Shown here: positions 9,691-19,384 of the stretch, piece after piece
Position numbering within the stretch: the first letter of the stretch is position 1
Layout of the letters: each line of letters starts with the position of its first letter
From: Bacteroidales bacterium
GTDB taxonomy: Bacteria; Bacteroidota; Bacteroidia; Bacteroidales; Tenuifilaceae
NCBI GenBank assembly: GCA_013141385.1
Contig: JABFRB010000015.1
Location: forward strand, 43,022 to 107,021
Direction of reading: 5' to 3'
Length of the DNA stretch: 64,000 nucleotides
Position numbers and translations under genes: made by a program
Notes under the pieces: model-generated
Told to the model about the DNA's origin: nothing
The model's input: the letters and a program-made list of their open reading frames with translations, nothing else
Databases searched by the model: none

Positions 9691-10059
9691 CTACTTTACA
9701 AGCCAGTCCTTAGCCTCCTCAATATTATTGAATGGTTTTACATTTAACGATGTAAATGCATTTACAATATCTAGAAATGTTTTTTTTGCGCTTGAAATCC
9801 CTACAACTGCTGTCTTTTTTGTAATGCTTTGGGTTGATTTTGCAGATTTTTTCACCTCGGCAAAAACTCCTCCAAATACATAACTATTGGTCACATCAAC
9901 CAACATCAACAGATCTTTCTTTCCTGATGCTTTGACTTTCTCTCTAAAAACATTAGTGCTTTTTATTGACTCAAGAAACTCTACCTCCTGCATTAAATTT
10001 GTATAATCAATGAAATAGATTTCTTTCTCACGATGATAAATAAATCTCCCACGCTCCAT
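9691..10059 (-). CDS. small STAS/SpoIIAA-like cytosolic protein
   Basis: 122 residues from the ATG at 10059; a TTG nine codons upstream is less likely. The alternation of strands and helices (IYFIDYTNL, DLLMLVDVTNSYVF, KTAVVGISSAKKTFLDIVNAF, KPFNNIEEAKDWL) fits the SpoIIAA-like/STAS fold seen in many short Bacteroidota proteins. The final segment, naming an 'E-E-A-x-x-W-L' helix, is typical of them. Role unknown; such proteins often bind phospholipids or a partner kinase. Single gene with no operon partner. Confidence 0.65.
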   Translation of the reverse strand: MERGRFIYHREKEIYFIDYTNLMQEVEFLESIKSTNVFREKVKASGKKDLLMLVDVTNSYVFGGVFAEVKKSAKSTQSITKKTAVVGISSAKKTFLDIVNAFTSLNVKPFNNIEEAKDWLVK

Positions 10060-10263
10060 TTTGTCTGTTTTTTGAACGATTATCAAATAAACTCGTGCAA
10101 ACTTACAGAAAATAACCTATATTTTAACTCAAAGCATATAAAAAACTGAGCAAAGCCTACAAAACTCATTAAATTCAGAGTATACTGTCACATCAAAAAC
10201 TATAAATTATCATTAAATTTTTGAATTTCAGTATATGATAAATATCCGAGTTCAAACTCTTAA

Positions 10264-12687
10264 TTACTCATATCTCAATGATTCTGATGGATTAACCATA
10301 GCAGATCTTATTGTACGATAGCTAATTGTGATTAATGCAATTGTTATTGCAATAATAAAACCTAAGAGAAAGTCAAATATTGGCAAATCAATCCTATAGT
10401 AATAATTTTGCAGCCAATTCTTTGATATAAAGTATATAATCGGCCAGGCAATTAGTGTGGACATACCTACAAGGACAACAATTTCCTTAGAAATCAATAC
10501 AAATAAACTTGATACTGTTGCACCCATCGCTTTCCGAACACCCATTTCTTTTGTACGTTGCTCAATAGTAAATGAAGTTAAACCAAATAGTCCAAGTGAA
10601 GCAATTAGAATTGTTAAAAAAGTAAAGAGAACTGAAAGTGTTGCACTTTGTTTCTCCTCCCGATATAAACGTTCAAAATCTTTATCCATAAAGAAGTACT
10701 GTAGAGGATCATTAAAAGTGAAATCCTTCCAAACTTTTTCTATCTCCTTAACCGTATTACCAGATGCACTGCCTGATAAGCGTATACTTAAGTACCCCCA
10801 ATTATTATCCTCCTTTTTAAACTTGAAAAGATATGGTCCAACTTCGTTCCGAAGCGACTCAAAGTGAAAGTCACTAACTACACCAATAATTGGTAAAAAA
10901 TCTGGTTTACTCGGATCATTACTTGGATTTATAATTCTTGCAGCTAATGGCGTGTTTATATCAAATTTTTTCACAGCACATTCATTAACCAAACAGGCAT
11001 TTTTGTCGGTAGCATGCAACTCATCAAAATTTCTGCCTGAGCTCAGTTTTATACCATAAGTTTCGAAAAAATCATAATCAACCCAAGCAGTCTGAAGCAG
11101 ATAAGTTTCTCCACCCCTACCCTCCATCATATATCCATTATTGTTATTGTTGTGACCGGGTATAGCAGTTGATGCTGAAATTTTCATTACGCCAGGTATT
11201 CTGCCAATTGACTCCTTAAACGCTTTAACACGATTACCAATTGCTTCAGCACGACTAATAACGATTAATTGCTCTTTATTAAATCCTAAATCTTTATTCA
11301 CCATATAATTTATTTGGTGAAACATAATTGTTGAGCCAATAATAAGTATTATAGATATTGTGAATTGTACAACAACTAAAACACTCCTAAGCTTTCCATT
11401 CTTCATGCTGTTTCTTAGGGCTCCTTTAAGAACAACATACGGACTAAACGATGATAGATAAAAAGCAGGGTAACTACCTGCCAATAGTCCAACAAGAACT
11501 GATAAAAGAATCAATGATGGAATAACAGCCCAATTATCAAAGAAATTCAGTTCTAAACTGGTTTGCAAAAGATTATTGAAATATGGTAAGGAGAATTTAA
11601 TTATTAAAACAGCGAGTATTAACGAAATAAAGGTCAAAATAATTGATTCTGAGATAAATTGCCAAATTAGCATCCCTCTGGATGAACCACTTACCTTTTT
11701 TATTCCTACCTCTTTGGCTCTTCGTGATGATTGAGCAGTTGAAAGGTTCATAAAGTTTATTGATGCAATTAAAATTATAAGAAAGGCAATGCTTCCAAAT
11801 ATCAGTAAATACTTAGGATCATTCGGAGCTTTTGACTCTTGCTGAATGGCAGGATTCAGATGAATAGCAGTCAAAGGTTGCAAATACATCCTGTATTTAT
11901 TGCCTTTTGAAAAGAAATCCTCGAGTGTAATCCCTAAATATTTCTGAATCTCTGCACCAACGTACTTTTTTATTAACTCTACAATCTTATTATCAACATC
12001 TTTTGGATCGACATGCGGTTTCAATAGGATATAAGTTCCAAAACTATTTGAAGTCCACTGAGTATCATTTGCTCTACCATTTGTAACAAATGAACCTATC
12101 ATATTGGCATCAAAATGAGAATTCTTAGGAAAATCATCCATTACCCCCGTAACAGTATATAAAATTGAATCTGTCCCAATTTTTAATGCTTTACCAATAG
12201 GATCTTCTTTACCAAAAATTTTCTTTGCAGTTGATTTAGAAAGCACTAGCTTATGAGGAGCATTCAAAACAGATCTCTTATCACCACTTAACAGGGGAAT
12301 GGAGAAGATGTTAAAAAATGATGAATCGGATTCAATAAATGCATTCTCCGTATAACTTTTATCATTGCTTTTTACTATTGTTTCACCCCAAGTATTAATT
12401 CTATTAATATCCTCAATCTCTGGGAGTTCTTTAAGCATTGTAGGACCAATAGGAGCACATGTACTTGATGCACTCATCTCCTGTCCGCCAATTTTTCCGT
12501 TAAGTACAAGCTGATATATTCTATCTTTCTTCTCGTTAAATTGATCGAAACTTAACTCATTCGCAATAAAAAGGGTTATTATTAAGCTGCACGCTATACC
12601 AATTGATAAACCCACTATATTAATAAATACGTATCCTTTCTGCCTATTTAAGGCACGCAGGCTATGCTTAAGTATATCTAAAATCAT
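10264..12687 (-). CDS. ABC transporter permease of MacB/FtsX type with duplicated core
   Basis: 807 residues, the double-length Bacteroidota form. It has an N-terminal helix (about 20-42) and a MacB-type periplasmic domain (about 50-260). An FtsX block of three helices follows (about 290-430, with the signature SSRRAKEVGIKK). Then come another helix, a second periplasmic domain and a C-terminal FtsX block (about 690-800, with EQRTKEMGVRKAMGA). No ATPase gene is adjacent, so it must pair with a subunit encoded elsewhere. Family members drive efflux or mechanotransmission, not import. Substrate unknown. Confidence 0.9.
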   Translation of the reverse strand: MILDILKHSLRALNRQKGYVFINIVGLSIGIACSLIITLFIANELSFDQFNEKKDRIYQLVLNGKIGGQEMSASSTCAPIGPTMLKELPEIEDINRINTWGETIVKSNDKSYTENAFIESDSSFFNIFSIPLLSGDKRSVLNAPHKLVLSKSTAKKIFGKEDPIGKALKIGTDSILYTVTGVMDDFPKNSHFDANMIGSFVTNGRANDTQWTSNSFGTYILLKPHVDPKDVDNKIVELIKKYVGAEIQKYLGITLEDFFSKGNKYRMYLQPLTAIHLNPAIQQESKAPNDPKYLLIFGSIAFLIILIASINFMNLSTAQSSRRAKEVGIKKVSGSSRGMLIWQFISESIILTFISLILAVLIIKFSLPYFNNLLQTSLELNFFDNWAVIPSLILLSVLVGLLAGSYPAFYLSSFSPYVVLKGALRNSMKNGKLRSVLVVVQFTISIILIIGSTIMFHQINYMVNKDLGFNKEQLIVISRAEAIGNRVKAFKESIGRIPGVMKISASTAIPGHNNNNNGYMMEGRGGETYLLQTAWVDYDFFETYGIKLSSGRNFDELHATDKNACLVNECAVKKFDINTPLAARIINPSNDPSKPDFLPIIGVVSDFHFESLRNEVGPYLFKFKKEDNNWGYLSIRLSGSASGNTVKEIEKVWKDFTFNDPLQYFFMDKDFERLYREEKQSATLSVLFTFLTILIASLGLFGLTSFTIEQRTKEMGVRKAMGATVSSLFVLISKEIVVLVGMSTLIAWPIIYFISKNWLQNYYYRIDLPIFDFLLGFIIAITIALITISYRTIRSAMVNPSESLRYE

Positions 12688-12832
12688 ATTTATAGATTTA
12701 TATTTATAACAAGACGATAAAAGTACCTTTTACGTTACATTTTATTAATATTATTATCGCAAGAATCTTAAAGAAAAAGAGTGGATAATTTAAGTTGGTC
12801 AGTTAATTAAAGGATAAATGTCCTATTAGATA

Positions 12833-12860
12833 AAAGGGACAGCTTTTAGGCTATCCCTTT
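12833..12860 (-). terminator. terminator-like hairpin after kup
   Basis: Stem AAAGGGACAGC/GCTATCCCTTT with one mismatch and loop TTTTAG, 25 bp beyond the Kup stop codon. It is followed on the minus strand by only a short T-rich stretch. Confidence 0.6.
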
Positions 12861-12884
12861 ATAAAAATATTTTATAAATTTCAG

Positions 12885-14825
12885 TTACAATCGTTTAAAG
12901 CCATTCTCGGTTAATGGAACAATACCAAGAGGTACCTGCTCAATCATTACGTTCGAAGTATCAAGTCCATAAGCATTAACGCTATTCATCGAGAACTTCT
13001 TAACTACATCATAGGCATTCATAATGAATCTATCGTATGTAGATAACTCTGTATCAACTGTAAGAACTCGATCTATGATAATGAATCTAAAATCGCCTGG
13101 TACGTTATGCTTAGCTAAGGAGTAGTATTTGCTTGTAATATCTACCTCACCATTCTTAACCAAATCAGATATAACATGATTAAAGAATCTATTTATTCTC
13201 GGGTTTACCTTAAAGCCAATATTAAAATCTATTCTGTACAATACATCCGCAATCAATGGTCTGACTTTATATTCCTTTGTATAAGGCTCATCTGTAATAT
13301 TAATATGCAAAAACCAATACCTATCTGCTCTCTTGGGTTGCTTATTAAATATTGAGTAAATGACTTTTCGCTCAACATCTGTTGATTGTTCAGCACGAGT
13401 TATATAAACCAAATTTGTAGCATACCTTGGTAAGGTATTGTCCTTCTGTACATCTTTAAAAAGATCTGTAAAGTCCGAAATGGGGTAAAATTGAGTAAAC
13501 TGCTTTTTGGTTACTCGCCCACGATTCCAAATAAACATTACAAAAAAGATTAAACCCGCTAAAAGCAATGTAAACCACCCTCCTCTATTGAATTTGTGAA
13601 GATTAGCATATAAGAATGTACCCTCAATTAAGGCATACGTAATAACAAAAAGGACTATCATAGGAACCGAAACCCTTTTAATTTGTAGGTAGCCAAGCAT
13701 AAGGATGCTAGTCATAAGCATTGTAAGTGTAATTGATAACCCATAAGCAGCCTCCATGTTTGAGGAGCTCTGAAAGAAAATAACTACAAAAGTACAAGAG
13801 AAAAATAGCAACCAGTTTACGCTTGGAACATACATTTGACCTTTTAGCCGGCTTGGATACTTAATTCTAACCTTGGGCCAAAGGTTTAGAGTTATTGCCT
13901 CACTAACAATTGTATATGAACCAGATATTAATGCTTGGCTAGCAATTATTGCTGCAGCAGTTGCAAGCAATACCCCTGGGAGTATAAACCATTGAGGCAT
14001 TATGGCAAAGAATGGATTTGGTAGTGATGCTTTATCGCTATTCATTATTACCCATGCACCTTGACCCAGATAGTTTAGTATAAGGGATACTTTAACAAAA
14101 ATCCAGCTTATTCTAATATTCTTTAACCCGCAATGACCCAAATCGGAGTACATAGCTTCGGCTCCAGTTGTACAAAGAAAAACAGCGCCTAAAATTAGAA
14201 TTCCCCCAGGATGCTCAACAAGAAGTTTAACAGCATAGTAGGGATTAAAGGCGGCTAATATTTTTGGAAAAAAAATCAATTGGCTAAATCCCAAAATTGC
14301 TAGGGTAAGAAACCATAAAACCATAATTGGCCCAAACGATTTACCTATAAATTCAGTTCCAAATTGCTGTAATAGAAATATGAAGGTAAGAATCATAAGT
14401 ACAATTGGAATTACCGATATATTTGGGTTTAGAATATTTAAACCTTCAACCGCTGAAACTACGGTTATGGAAGGGGTTATAACACCATCAGCCAAAAGGG
14501 TTGATGCTCCAATCATTGCAACAATATAAACGAATCGTCTTTTCTTTCTAAGTAAAGCGAATAAGGCAAGAATTCCACCCTCACCCTTATTATCAGCTCT
14601 TAAAGTAATCCATACATATTTTACTGTAGTTTGCAGAGTTAAAGTCCAAATAATACAGGAAATTGCACCAATAACTAAAGAAGAATCTCTTATACCCTCA
14701 CCAATAATTGCTTTCATTACGTATAGTGGTGAAGTCCCAATATCACCATACACAATACCTAATGTAATAATAATACCCGCTAAAGAAAGTTTTTTGTAAA
14801 ACTTTTGATTCTCGCTTATTTCCAT
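12885..14825 (-). CDS. kup: KUP-family potassium uptake protein
   Basis: 646 residues, the normal length for the KUP/HAK/KT family of proton-coupled potassium importers. Near the N-terminus is the hallmark GIVYGDIGTSPLYVMKA (about 19-35), followed by twelve membrane helices to about residue 440. Within these are ADGVITPSITVVSAVEGL (about 112-129) and CTTGAEAMYSDLGH (about 217-230). The remaining 200 residues are a cytoplasmic tail of mixed alpha/beta character, typical of the family. Monocistronic by layout, with its own hairpin downstream. Confidence 0.96.
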   Translation of the reverse strand: MEISENQKFYKKLSLAGIIITLGIVYGDIGTSPLYVMKAIIGEGIRDSSLVIGAISCIIWTLTLQTTVKYVWITLRADNKGEGGILALFALLRKKRRFVYIVAMIGASTLLADGVITPSITVVSAVEGLNILNPNISVIPIVLMILTFIFLLQQFGTEFIGKSFGPIMVLWFLTLAILGFSQLIFFPKILAAFNPYYAVKLLVEHPGGILILGAVFLCTTGAEAMYSDLGHCGLKNIRISWIFVKVSLILNYLGQGAWVIMNSDKASLPNPFFAIMPQWFILPGVLLATAAAIIASQALISGSYTIVSEAITLNLWPKVRIKYPSRLKGQMYVPSVNWLLFFSCTFVVIFFQSSSNMEAAYGLSITLTMLMTSILMLGYLQIKRVSVPMIVLFVITYALIEGTFLYANLHKFNRGGWFTLLLAGLIFFVMFIWNRGRVTKKQFTQFYPISDFTDLFKDVQKDNTLPRYATNLVYITRAEQSTDVERKVIYSIFNKQPKRADRYWFLHINITDEPYTKEYKVRPLIADVLYRIDFNIGFKVNPRINRFFNHVISDLVKNGEVDITSKYYSLAKHNVPGDFRFIIIDRVLTVDTELSTYDRFIMNAYDVVKKFSMNSVNAYGLDTSNVMIEQVPLGIVPLTENGFKRL

Positions 14826-15290
14826 AAAAAATGTGTAAAAAAATAACGTGCAAATTTATACGAGTTTTACATTAGTTATCATCAATTTATCAATTATTTT
14901 ATAACTATTGATTAGTATTAAAAATAATAGGATGAGAATTGATTTGGCGAGTTCCAATAAATATATGGTTTGTTGAACGTCAACCTCAAGTTTTAGCCAT
15001 CTACTTGTTAAACTCAAACAGCGAATTAATGTAACTAGCACCTAAAATAGGAAATATCTATTTGTTTAACCGTGTTATTCCTTTCTTCCAATACATATCC
15101 TGCCTGAATATGTAAAAGATAATAACTTTATCAAAGAATGTGTAATTGGTCTAACAATCTCACAAGCAAAATATTGTAAAGTTATTTCTAATGAAAAATG
15201 CTTTTGGAAAATATTTTCCAAAAGCATTTTATTAGAAAGAAAACCCCTTTATCAATATTTTATTGTAATTTTCACTCAAATAGGTAAAGT
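14826..15290. other. 465-bp gene-free region containing a long palindrome
   Basis: Between the Kup start and the end of the T9SS-sorted protein gene. The only structure seen is the palindrome listed separately at 15195-15230. The 61-codon minus-strand frame at 14856-15041 is Leu/Ile-rich and lacks any support as a gene. Confidence 0.6.
15195..15230 (-). terminator. perfect 36-bp palindrome, probable terminator of the surface-protein operon
   Basis: Two 18-base arms (AAAATGCTTTTGGAAAAT and its exact complement) meet with no spacer. Imperfect pairing extends to about 15186 and 15238. It lies 60 bp after the minus-strand stop codon at 15291. It is unusually long and loop-less for a terminator. 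Confidence 0.65.
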
Positions 15291-15923
15291 TTATTTTTGA
15301 TAAATTAGCTTTTCTTTATGTACCTTATTCCCGAAGCGAATTTCAATGAAATAGATACCGCTCGTCAAATCAGGCATATCAATTCTTTGATTGCTTTCAA
15401 CATTGGTTTTACTGTAAATTAGATTACCAATAACACTGTAGATTTTAACATCCATTTTCTCCGAGGAATTAGAAGCAATGGTAAAGATACCTGAGTTGGG
15501 ATTGGGATAAATATTAATATTAACTTTAGGTTCAACCATTTCTTCTGCTAATTCTGTAGCATTTGACTTTTTTTCAATATCGGCTACAATATCTGAAGTA
15601 CAGCCAAACAAATCAGCATGAAAACTTACTCCTGTATTTGCTTTAAATCCTAAAACTAGCCTAACCGAATTATTTGCACCGTAATGAACTCTAGCTCCAT
15701 TGGAAATGATATTGGATGCCGTAATTGAATTGCTAGCCAAGAATTCATAAACTCCCCCTGAAATATTGGTTGAAATAATAACATTACTAGGGCAGCTACT
15801 GATTAAACCATTTTGAACTTCTTCTGCAATCAATCTATTTACCTCTTTATTTGTTGATGAAGATTGAGAGTAGGAATAAATGAACTGCAAAGAGAATAGG
15901 ACAATAATTAGTATTCTTTTCAT
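15291..15923 (-). CDS. secreted protein with T9SS type A sorting domain
   Basis: 210 residues from the ATG at 15923, chosen because the longer frame would overlap the upstream gene and because this Met directly precedes a clear signal peptide (KRILIIVLFSLQFIYSYS). A beta-rich central part with repeated NxI/SxG patterns follows. The last 75 residues are a type A C-terminal sorting domain: IYPNPNSGIFTI, then VKIYSVIGNLIY, then LTSGIYFIEI, ending KEKLIYQK. Such proteins leave through the type IX secretion system and may be anchored to A-LPS. It follows the tail-fibre-like gene by 25 bp and is in the same operon. Confidence 0.9.
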   Translation of the reverse strand: MKRILIIVLFSLQFIYSYSQSSSTNKEVNRLIAEEVQNGLISSCPSNVIISTNISGGVYEFLASNSITASNIISNGARVHYGANNSVRLVLGFKANTGVSFHADLFGCTSDIVADIEKKSNATELAEEMVEPKVNINIYPNPNSGIFTIASNSSEKMDVKIYSVIGNLIYSKTNVESNQRIDMPDLTSGIYFIEIRFGNKVHKEKLIYQK

Positions 15924-15948
15924 AGAATTAGTTTTTTTGAGTTTCAAA

Positions 15949-17016
15949 TTACTTTTTCTCATTTAACTTAGCCCTCAATTCATTATTCTCTTTTTTCAGT
16001 TCAATTATGTATAGCGTAAGTTCTTCTATTTTTTCCAATATCTTTTCATTAAATTCACCTAAATTAACACCATTCTCGGTTTCAGAAGCAGGTGCTATCC
16101 CGGGCAAATGCTTATTTTCCTTAATATATTTCTCAAGATCATCGAGTTTAGTCAAACGATAATCCGCAGCAAATACATAATCTGCAGCAATATTTTTAAC
16201 TTCAATCTCTTCGCATTCTATTTTACCATTTACTGTTAAAAGAGAAGTTGGATTTCCCGTTCCAATACCCACGTAGCCATTATTTTTAATAATCATATTC
16301 TGTTGAGTATATGGGCCAGATTGATTACAAAATTTCAAGGATGCTGATCCGTCGGTAGGTCCGGAAATTATAGTTACTCCCTGCCCTGAATCGAATGGGT
16401 AGAAAATAATTTGTGGTGAACCAACCATATTAGCATTGGCAAATATTCTCATTTGGTTTCCACCATCAATATAACCCGATAACTTGAGATTTCCAACAAC
16501 GTCTAATTTTTCGGTAGGAGTGGAAGTTCCGATACCAACATTACCGCTAAAATAGCTATTGCCTTGTACCGCAAATTTAGTATTAGCAGGTATACTAGCA
16601 GAGGCACCTATTCCAACATTTCCTTCCATATAAATTGGGTTTTGCATTGGAAATCTAATAGCAGTAAAATTATTAAAATCGTAGTATCCTCCTTTGTTGA
16701 TTTTCATTTCAAATACCGGACTACCATCTTTTTTTAAAGTAAAAGCTCCTGAATTATTTTCAATATCCCAAAAACTAGCAGAGCCAATACTGGTTAACTG
16801 TTCCAACCTTAATATTGGATTACTACTTTGTGATGATCCTAATCCTGTACGAATAGAAAAAGGTACAGGCGATTGTCCTGAAGCATCACCTACTACAACT
16901 TTGTTTTGCCATGAAGCTGTAGTTGAACCATTTAAAGTCCAACCCGATTGAGCATTAGCAATTTGTGTAATTGATAAGAATGTCACAAATACTGCAATTA
17001 AATTTTTAAGATTCAT
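15949..17016 (-). CDS. secreted tail-fibre-like structural protein
   Basis: 355 residues. A signal peptide ends near residue 22 (IANAQ). The body has repeated NVGIGTSTPTEKLDVVG-type units (about 155-175 and 240-265), the pattern found in Bacteroidota proteins related to trimeric tail-fibre stems. The C-terminal 80 residues contain a conserved KLDDLEKYIKENKHLPGI segment and then a coiled coil (EKIEELTLYIIELKKENNELRAKL), which is the usual end of this family. Role probably extracellular and structural; exact function unknown. First gene of a two-gene operon with the T9SS-sorted protein. Confidence 0.85.
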   Translation of the reverse strand: MNLKNLIAVFVTFLSITQIANAQSGWTLNGSTTASWQNKVVVGDASGQSPVPFSIRTGLGSSQSSNPILRLEQLTSIGSASFWDIENNSGAFTLKKDGSPVFEMKINKGGYYDFNNFTAIRFPMQNPIYMEGNVGIGASASIPANTKFAVQGNSYFSGNVGIGTSTPTEKLDVVGNLKLSGYIDGGNQMRIFANANMVGSPQIIFYPFDSGQGVTIISGPTDGSASLKFCNQSGPYTQQNMIIKNNGYVGIGTGNPTSLLTVNGKIECEEIEVKNIAADYVFAADYRLTKLDDLEKYIKENKHLPGIAPASETENGVNLGEFNEKILEKIEELTLYIIELKKENNELRAKLNEKK

Positions 17017-18081
17017 GATTTTTAAATTTTAAAGGTTAATAATAGTATAGTTTATATACTTATAAAAAACTGTTGAACATAGAATTTGTCAAAAATAAAT
17101 ATCTGAAAACCATTACTTAATACAATCAAAAAGATATGAAAACCAATGTTTAAATAATCGAATGTGTTTGTTTATTTTCCCTGTATGCTGCTTAGGCTAG
17201 TGTCATTAGATTTGTCGTTGTACTGTCAAATATATTACCCGCACCTAGTCTCTAAAGGTACTATCAGCACTAAACGTCAGGTTTATTACTGTGAATTTGT
17301 TCTCTTCAAAAAGAACCTAACTATACGAATCCAGTATTTTAACGTTTAAAACGATCAACTAAATTACTCTTTGCTATATTTAATACAAAATTACTACTTT
17401 TTATATATATCGATATATTATTTAACATTTATTTTTTAAAATTAATAAATGAATTTATGTATTATATTTTAACTTATTAATTCGAATATATGACACAATA
17501 TACCAAGTTAATAGACTTTAAAATGCCATATTTCATATATTAGAATATTTTATTGTCAACTATGCACTACAATTTAGACCTATCATTCTTTCTATTCGAA
17601 TTAATGATTTATCAGCATTGTGTATAGCTTGATAATCACCGGGTAATATGGTTGAAGCCCATCAATTCGCTATATTCTTATCCACATCTATAAAAGTGTC
17701 TCTATTATTTACGCTCGCCTGAATGGGAATCCGTCTTATAAAGTATCATAAGATATACATTGCAACATCTTCAATTACGCACATTCAATTTCTCTAATAA
17801 CTCTTTTGTAACTGCGAATATGCCCTGTTGAGTTCAAACTGCGTCCTGGTCAATATATTATCTTGGGTAAACTACATCCTTTGTAAGAAACTCCTATGAG
17901 AATGTAATAGAACCTTACAAAGCATAGGTTTCAAATTATGCTTGTTTACAAACGGTTACATTATATTTTCCTCCTAATGTATTTTTGCTATACTTAGAAC
18001 TTTTTCTTAGTTTTACTATTGTATTTTGAGATGTTAGAACGAATAAAAAAATGATTATCCCTAATTAAATAAATCATTAAA
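17017..18081. other. 1.06-kb gene-free AT-rich region
   Basis: No convincing gene. Short frames at 17164-17349 (plus) have unusual composition and no family pattern. On the minus strand at about 17572-17760 a stop-interrupted frame reads like decayed protein (for example TILPGDYQAIHNADKSLIRI), so a gene remnant is possible. The divergent promoters of the neighbouring genes must lie here. Confidence 0.5.
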
Positions 18082-19224
18082 ATGAAAAACTCAAATGAAT
18101 TTATTCAATTCACTGCAAATCTTGCAAATGCAATAATGCAATCCATCCATCTATCTGGAGTAAATGGATATGCTCAATTAATTAATAAAACGATTACTGA
18201 TATTATACCCTCTTTACCTACTATAAAAAAAGAATTGGCATCTAAGAGCAAAATAAAAAAGAAGGAGTGGATAGCAGCAGTGCAAGCAATGAATATAAAA
18301 GGGATCAATCCCTCTTTGGCCGTTAAGCAGGGTTTATTGACATGTAATATATTGCTAAAAAAATCAACAAAAAATGCCCAAGACGATCTGGCGAAAGCTA
18401 TTCAGTTTGTTTGTTACTATGTACTTATACTGATTGAGGATTTAAAAAAAGATCGTACTTTTTTCAGTACAAAGATACAGTATAAACTTTCAAACCCTCA
18501 GAAAGATTTTTGGTTTCAACGTATTGACATGATTGGCACACATGAGTTTAACACCCCAGATGGAAATTACCTAATTAACTCCATTCCAGCAGCAGATAAG
18601 GAAAATTACTATAATTCAGAAATATACAATAGCCCCTATACGTCTGAGCCACCCCTAAATGTAATTGTAAACCCTTACCCCGTTGAAGAAATAACCGATT
18701 CGATTGAACTGAAAAATTTCATATTCGACCTCTTTCTAAATAATCCATTTGCATCTTCTCAAAATCTTGTTTTTTCCGCCAAAATAAAGGCAGAAAATCT
18801 AATAGGAGGATCAAGAGGATGGGGCTTTTGGAATACAGATGCAATACCCATAATAGGCATGAAAATCGCCTGGTTTATGCAGCAAAATGATGGTAATATT
18901 AATAATCCCAACAATGGATTTTTTGCACATACCTTTAACGGGGCAAAATTCTCCGCAATTAAATTAAAGGACATGGATGAAAACTGGCACGCTTACAAAA
19001 TAGTTTTAAACCAACAGAAAGTGGAATATTTCATCGACGGATTATCTGTGGCTATTATAACCGATCCTGAGAATATACCAGATGCACCAATGGCGTTCCA
19101 TAATTGGGTAGACAATGCTTGCTTTGTAATTACTGATGATGGGTTTAAAAAAGTTTTCCAGAAAACAGATTCCTCCCGAAAAAATTATATGAAAAACATG
19201 AATATATTTACATTAGGCAAATAA
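18082..19224 (+). CDS. uncharacterised protein with C-terminal jelly-roll-like domain
   Basis: 380 residues without a signal peptide. Residues 1-125 are helical and Lys-rich. Residues about 140-350 are rich in Trp, Asn and Asp, with motifs SRGWGFWNTD, NNGFFAHTFNG and WHAYKIVLNQQKVEYFIDG. The last motif resembles the strand pattern of laminin-G/GH16-like concanavalin folds, where a ligand or glycan surface is formed. No catalytic pair of glutamates of the GH16 type can be identified. I do not recognise the full-length family. It stands alone between two long gene-poor regions. Confidence 0.7.
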   Translation: MKNSNEFIQFTANLANAIMQSIHLSGVNGYAQLINKTITDIIPSLPTIKKELASKSKIKKKEWIAAVQAMNIKGINPSLAVKQGLLTCNILLKKSTKNAQDDLAKAIQFVCYYVLILIEDLKKDRTFFSTKIQYKLSNPQKDFWFQRIDMIGTHEFNTPDGNYLINSIPAADKENYYNSEIYNSPYTSEPPLNVIVNPYPVEEITDSIELKNFIFDLFLNNPFASSQNLVFSAKIKAENLIGGSRGWGFWNTDAIPIIGMKIAWFMQQNDGNINNPNNGFFAHTFNGAKFSAIKLKDMDENWHAYKIVLNQQKVEYFIDGLSVAIITDPENIPDAPMAFHNWVDNACFVITDDGFKKVFQKTDSSRKNYMKNMNIFTLGK

Positions 19225-19384
19225 TAGTTCAAAACAGGCTTATTATCCTCAAAACTTGCGATTTTAGTTTGCTTTTGGGTTCAACAGAACAATTCTCTAA
19301 ACTTTAATTCGCACCAAATTCCAAAAGGGGATATCCTAAAAAAAGAAGGTGTTTTCTCTTAGCCCTGAACTCCTTCCCTAAATA

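Noticed and set aside
17164..17349. A 61-codon plus-strand frame
   Set aside because: No family resemblance and no supported start; lies in gene-free sequence.
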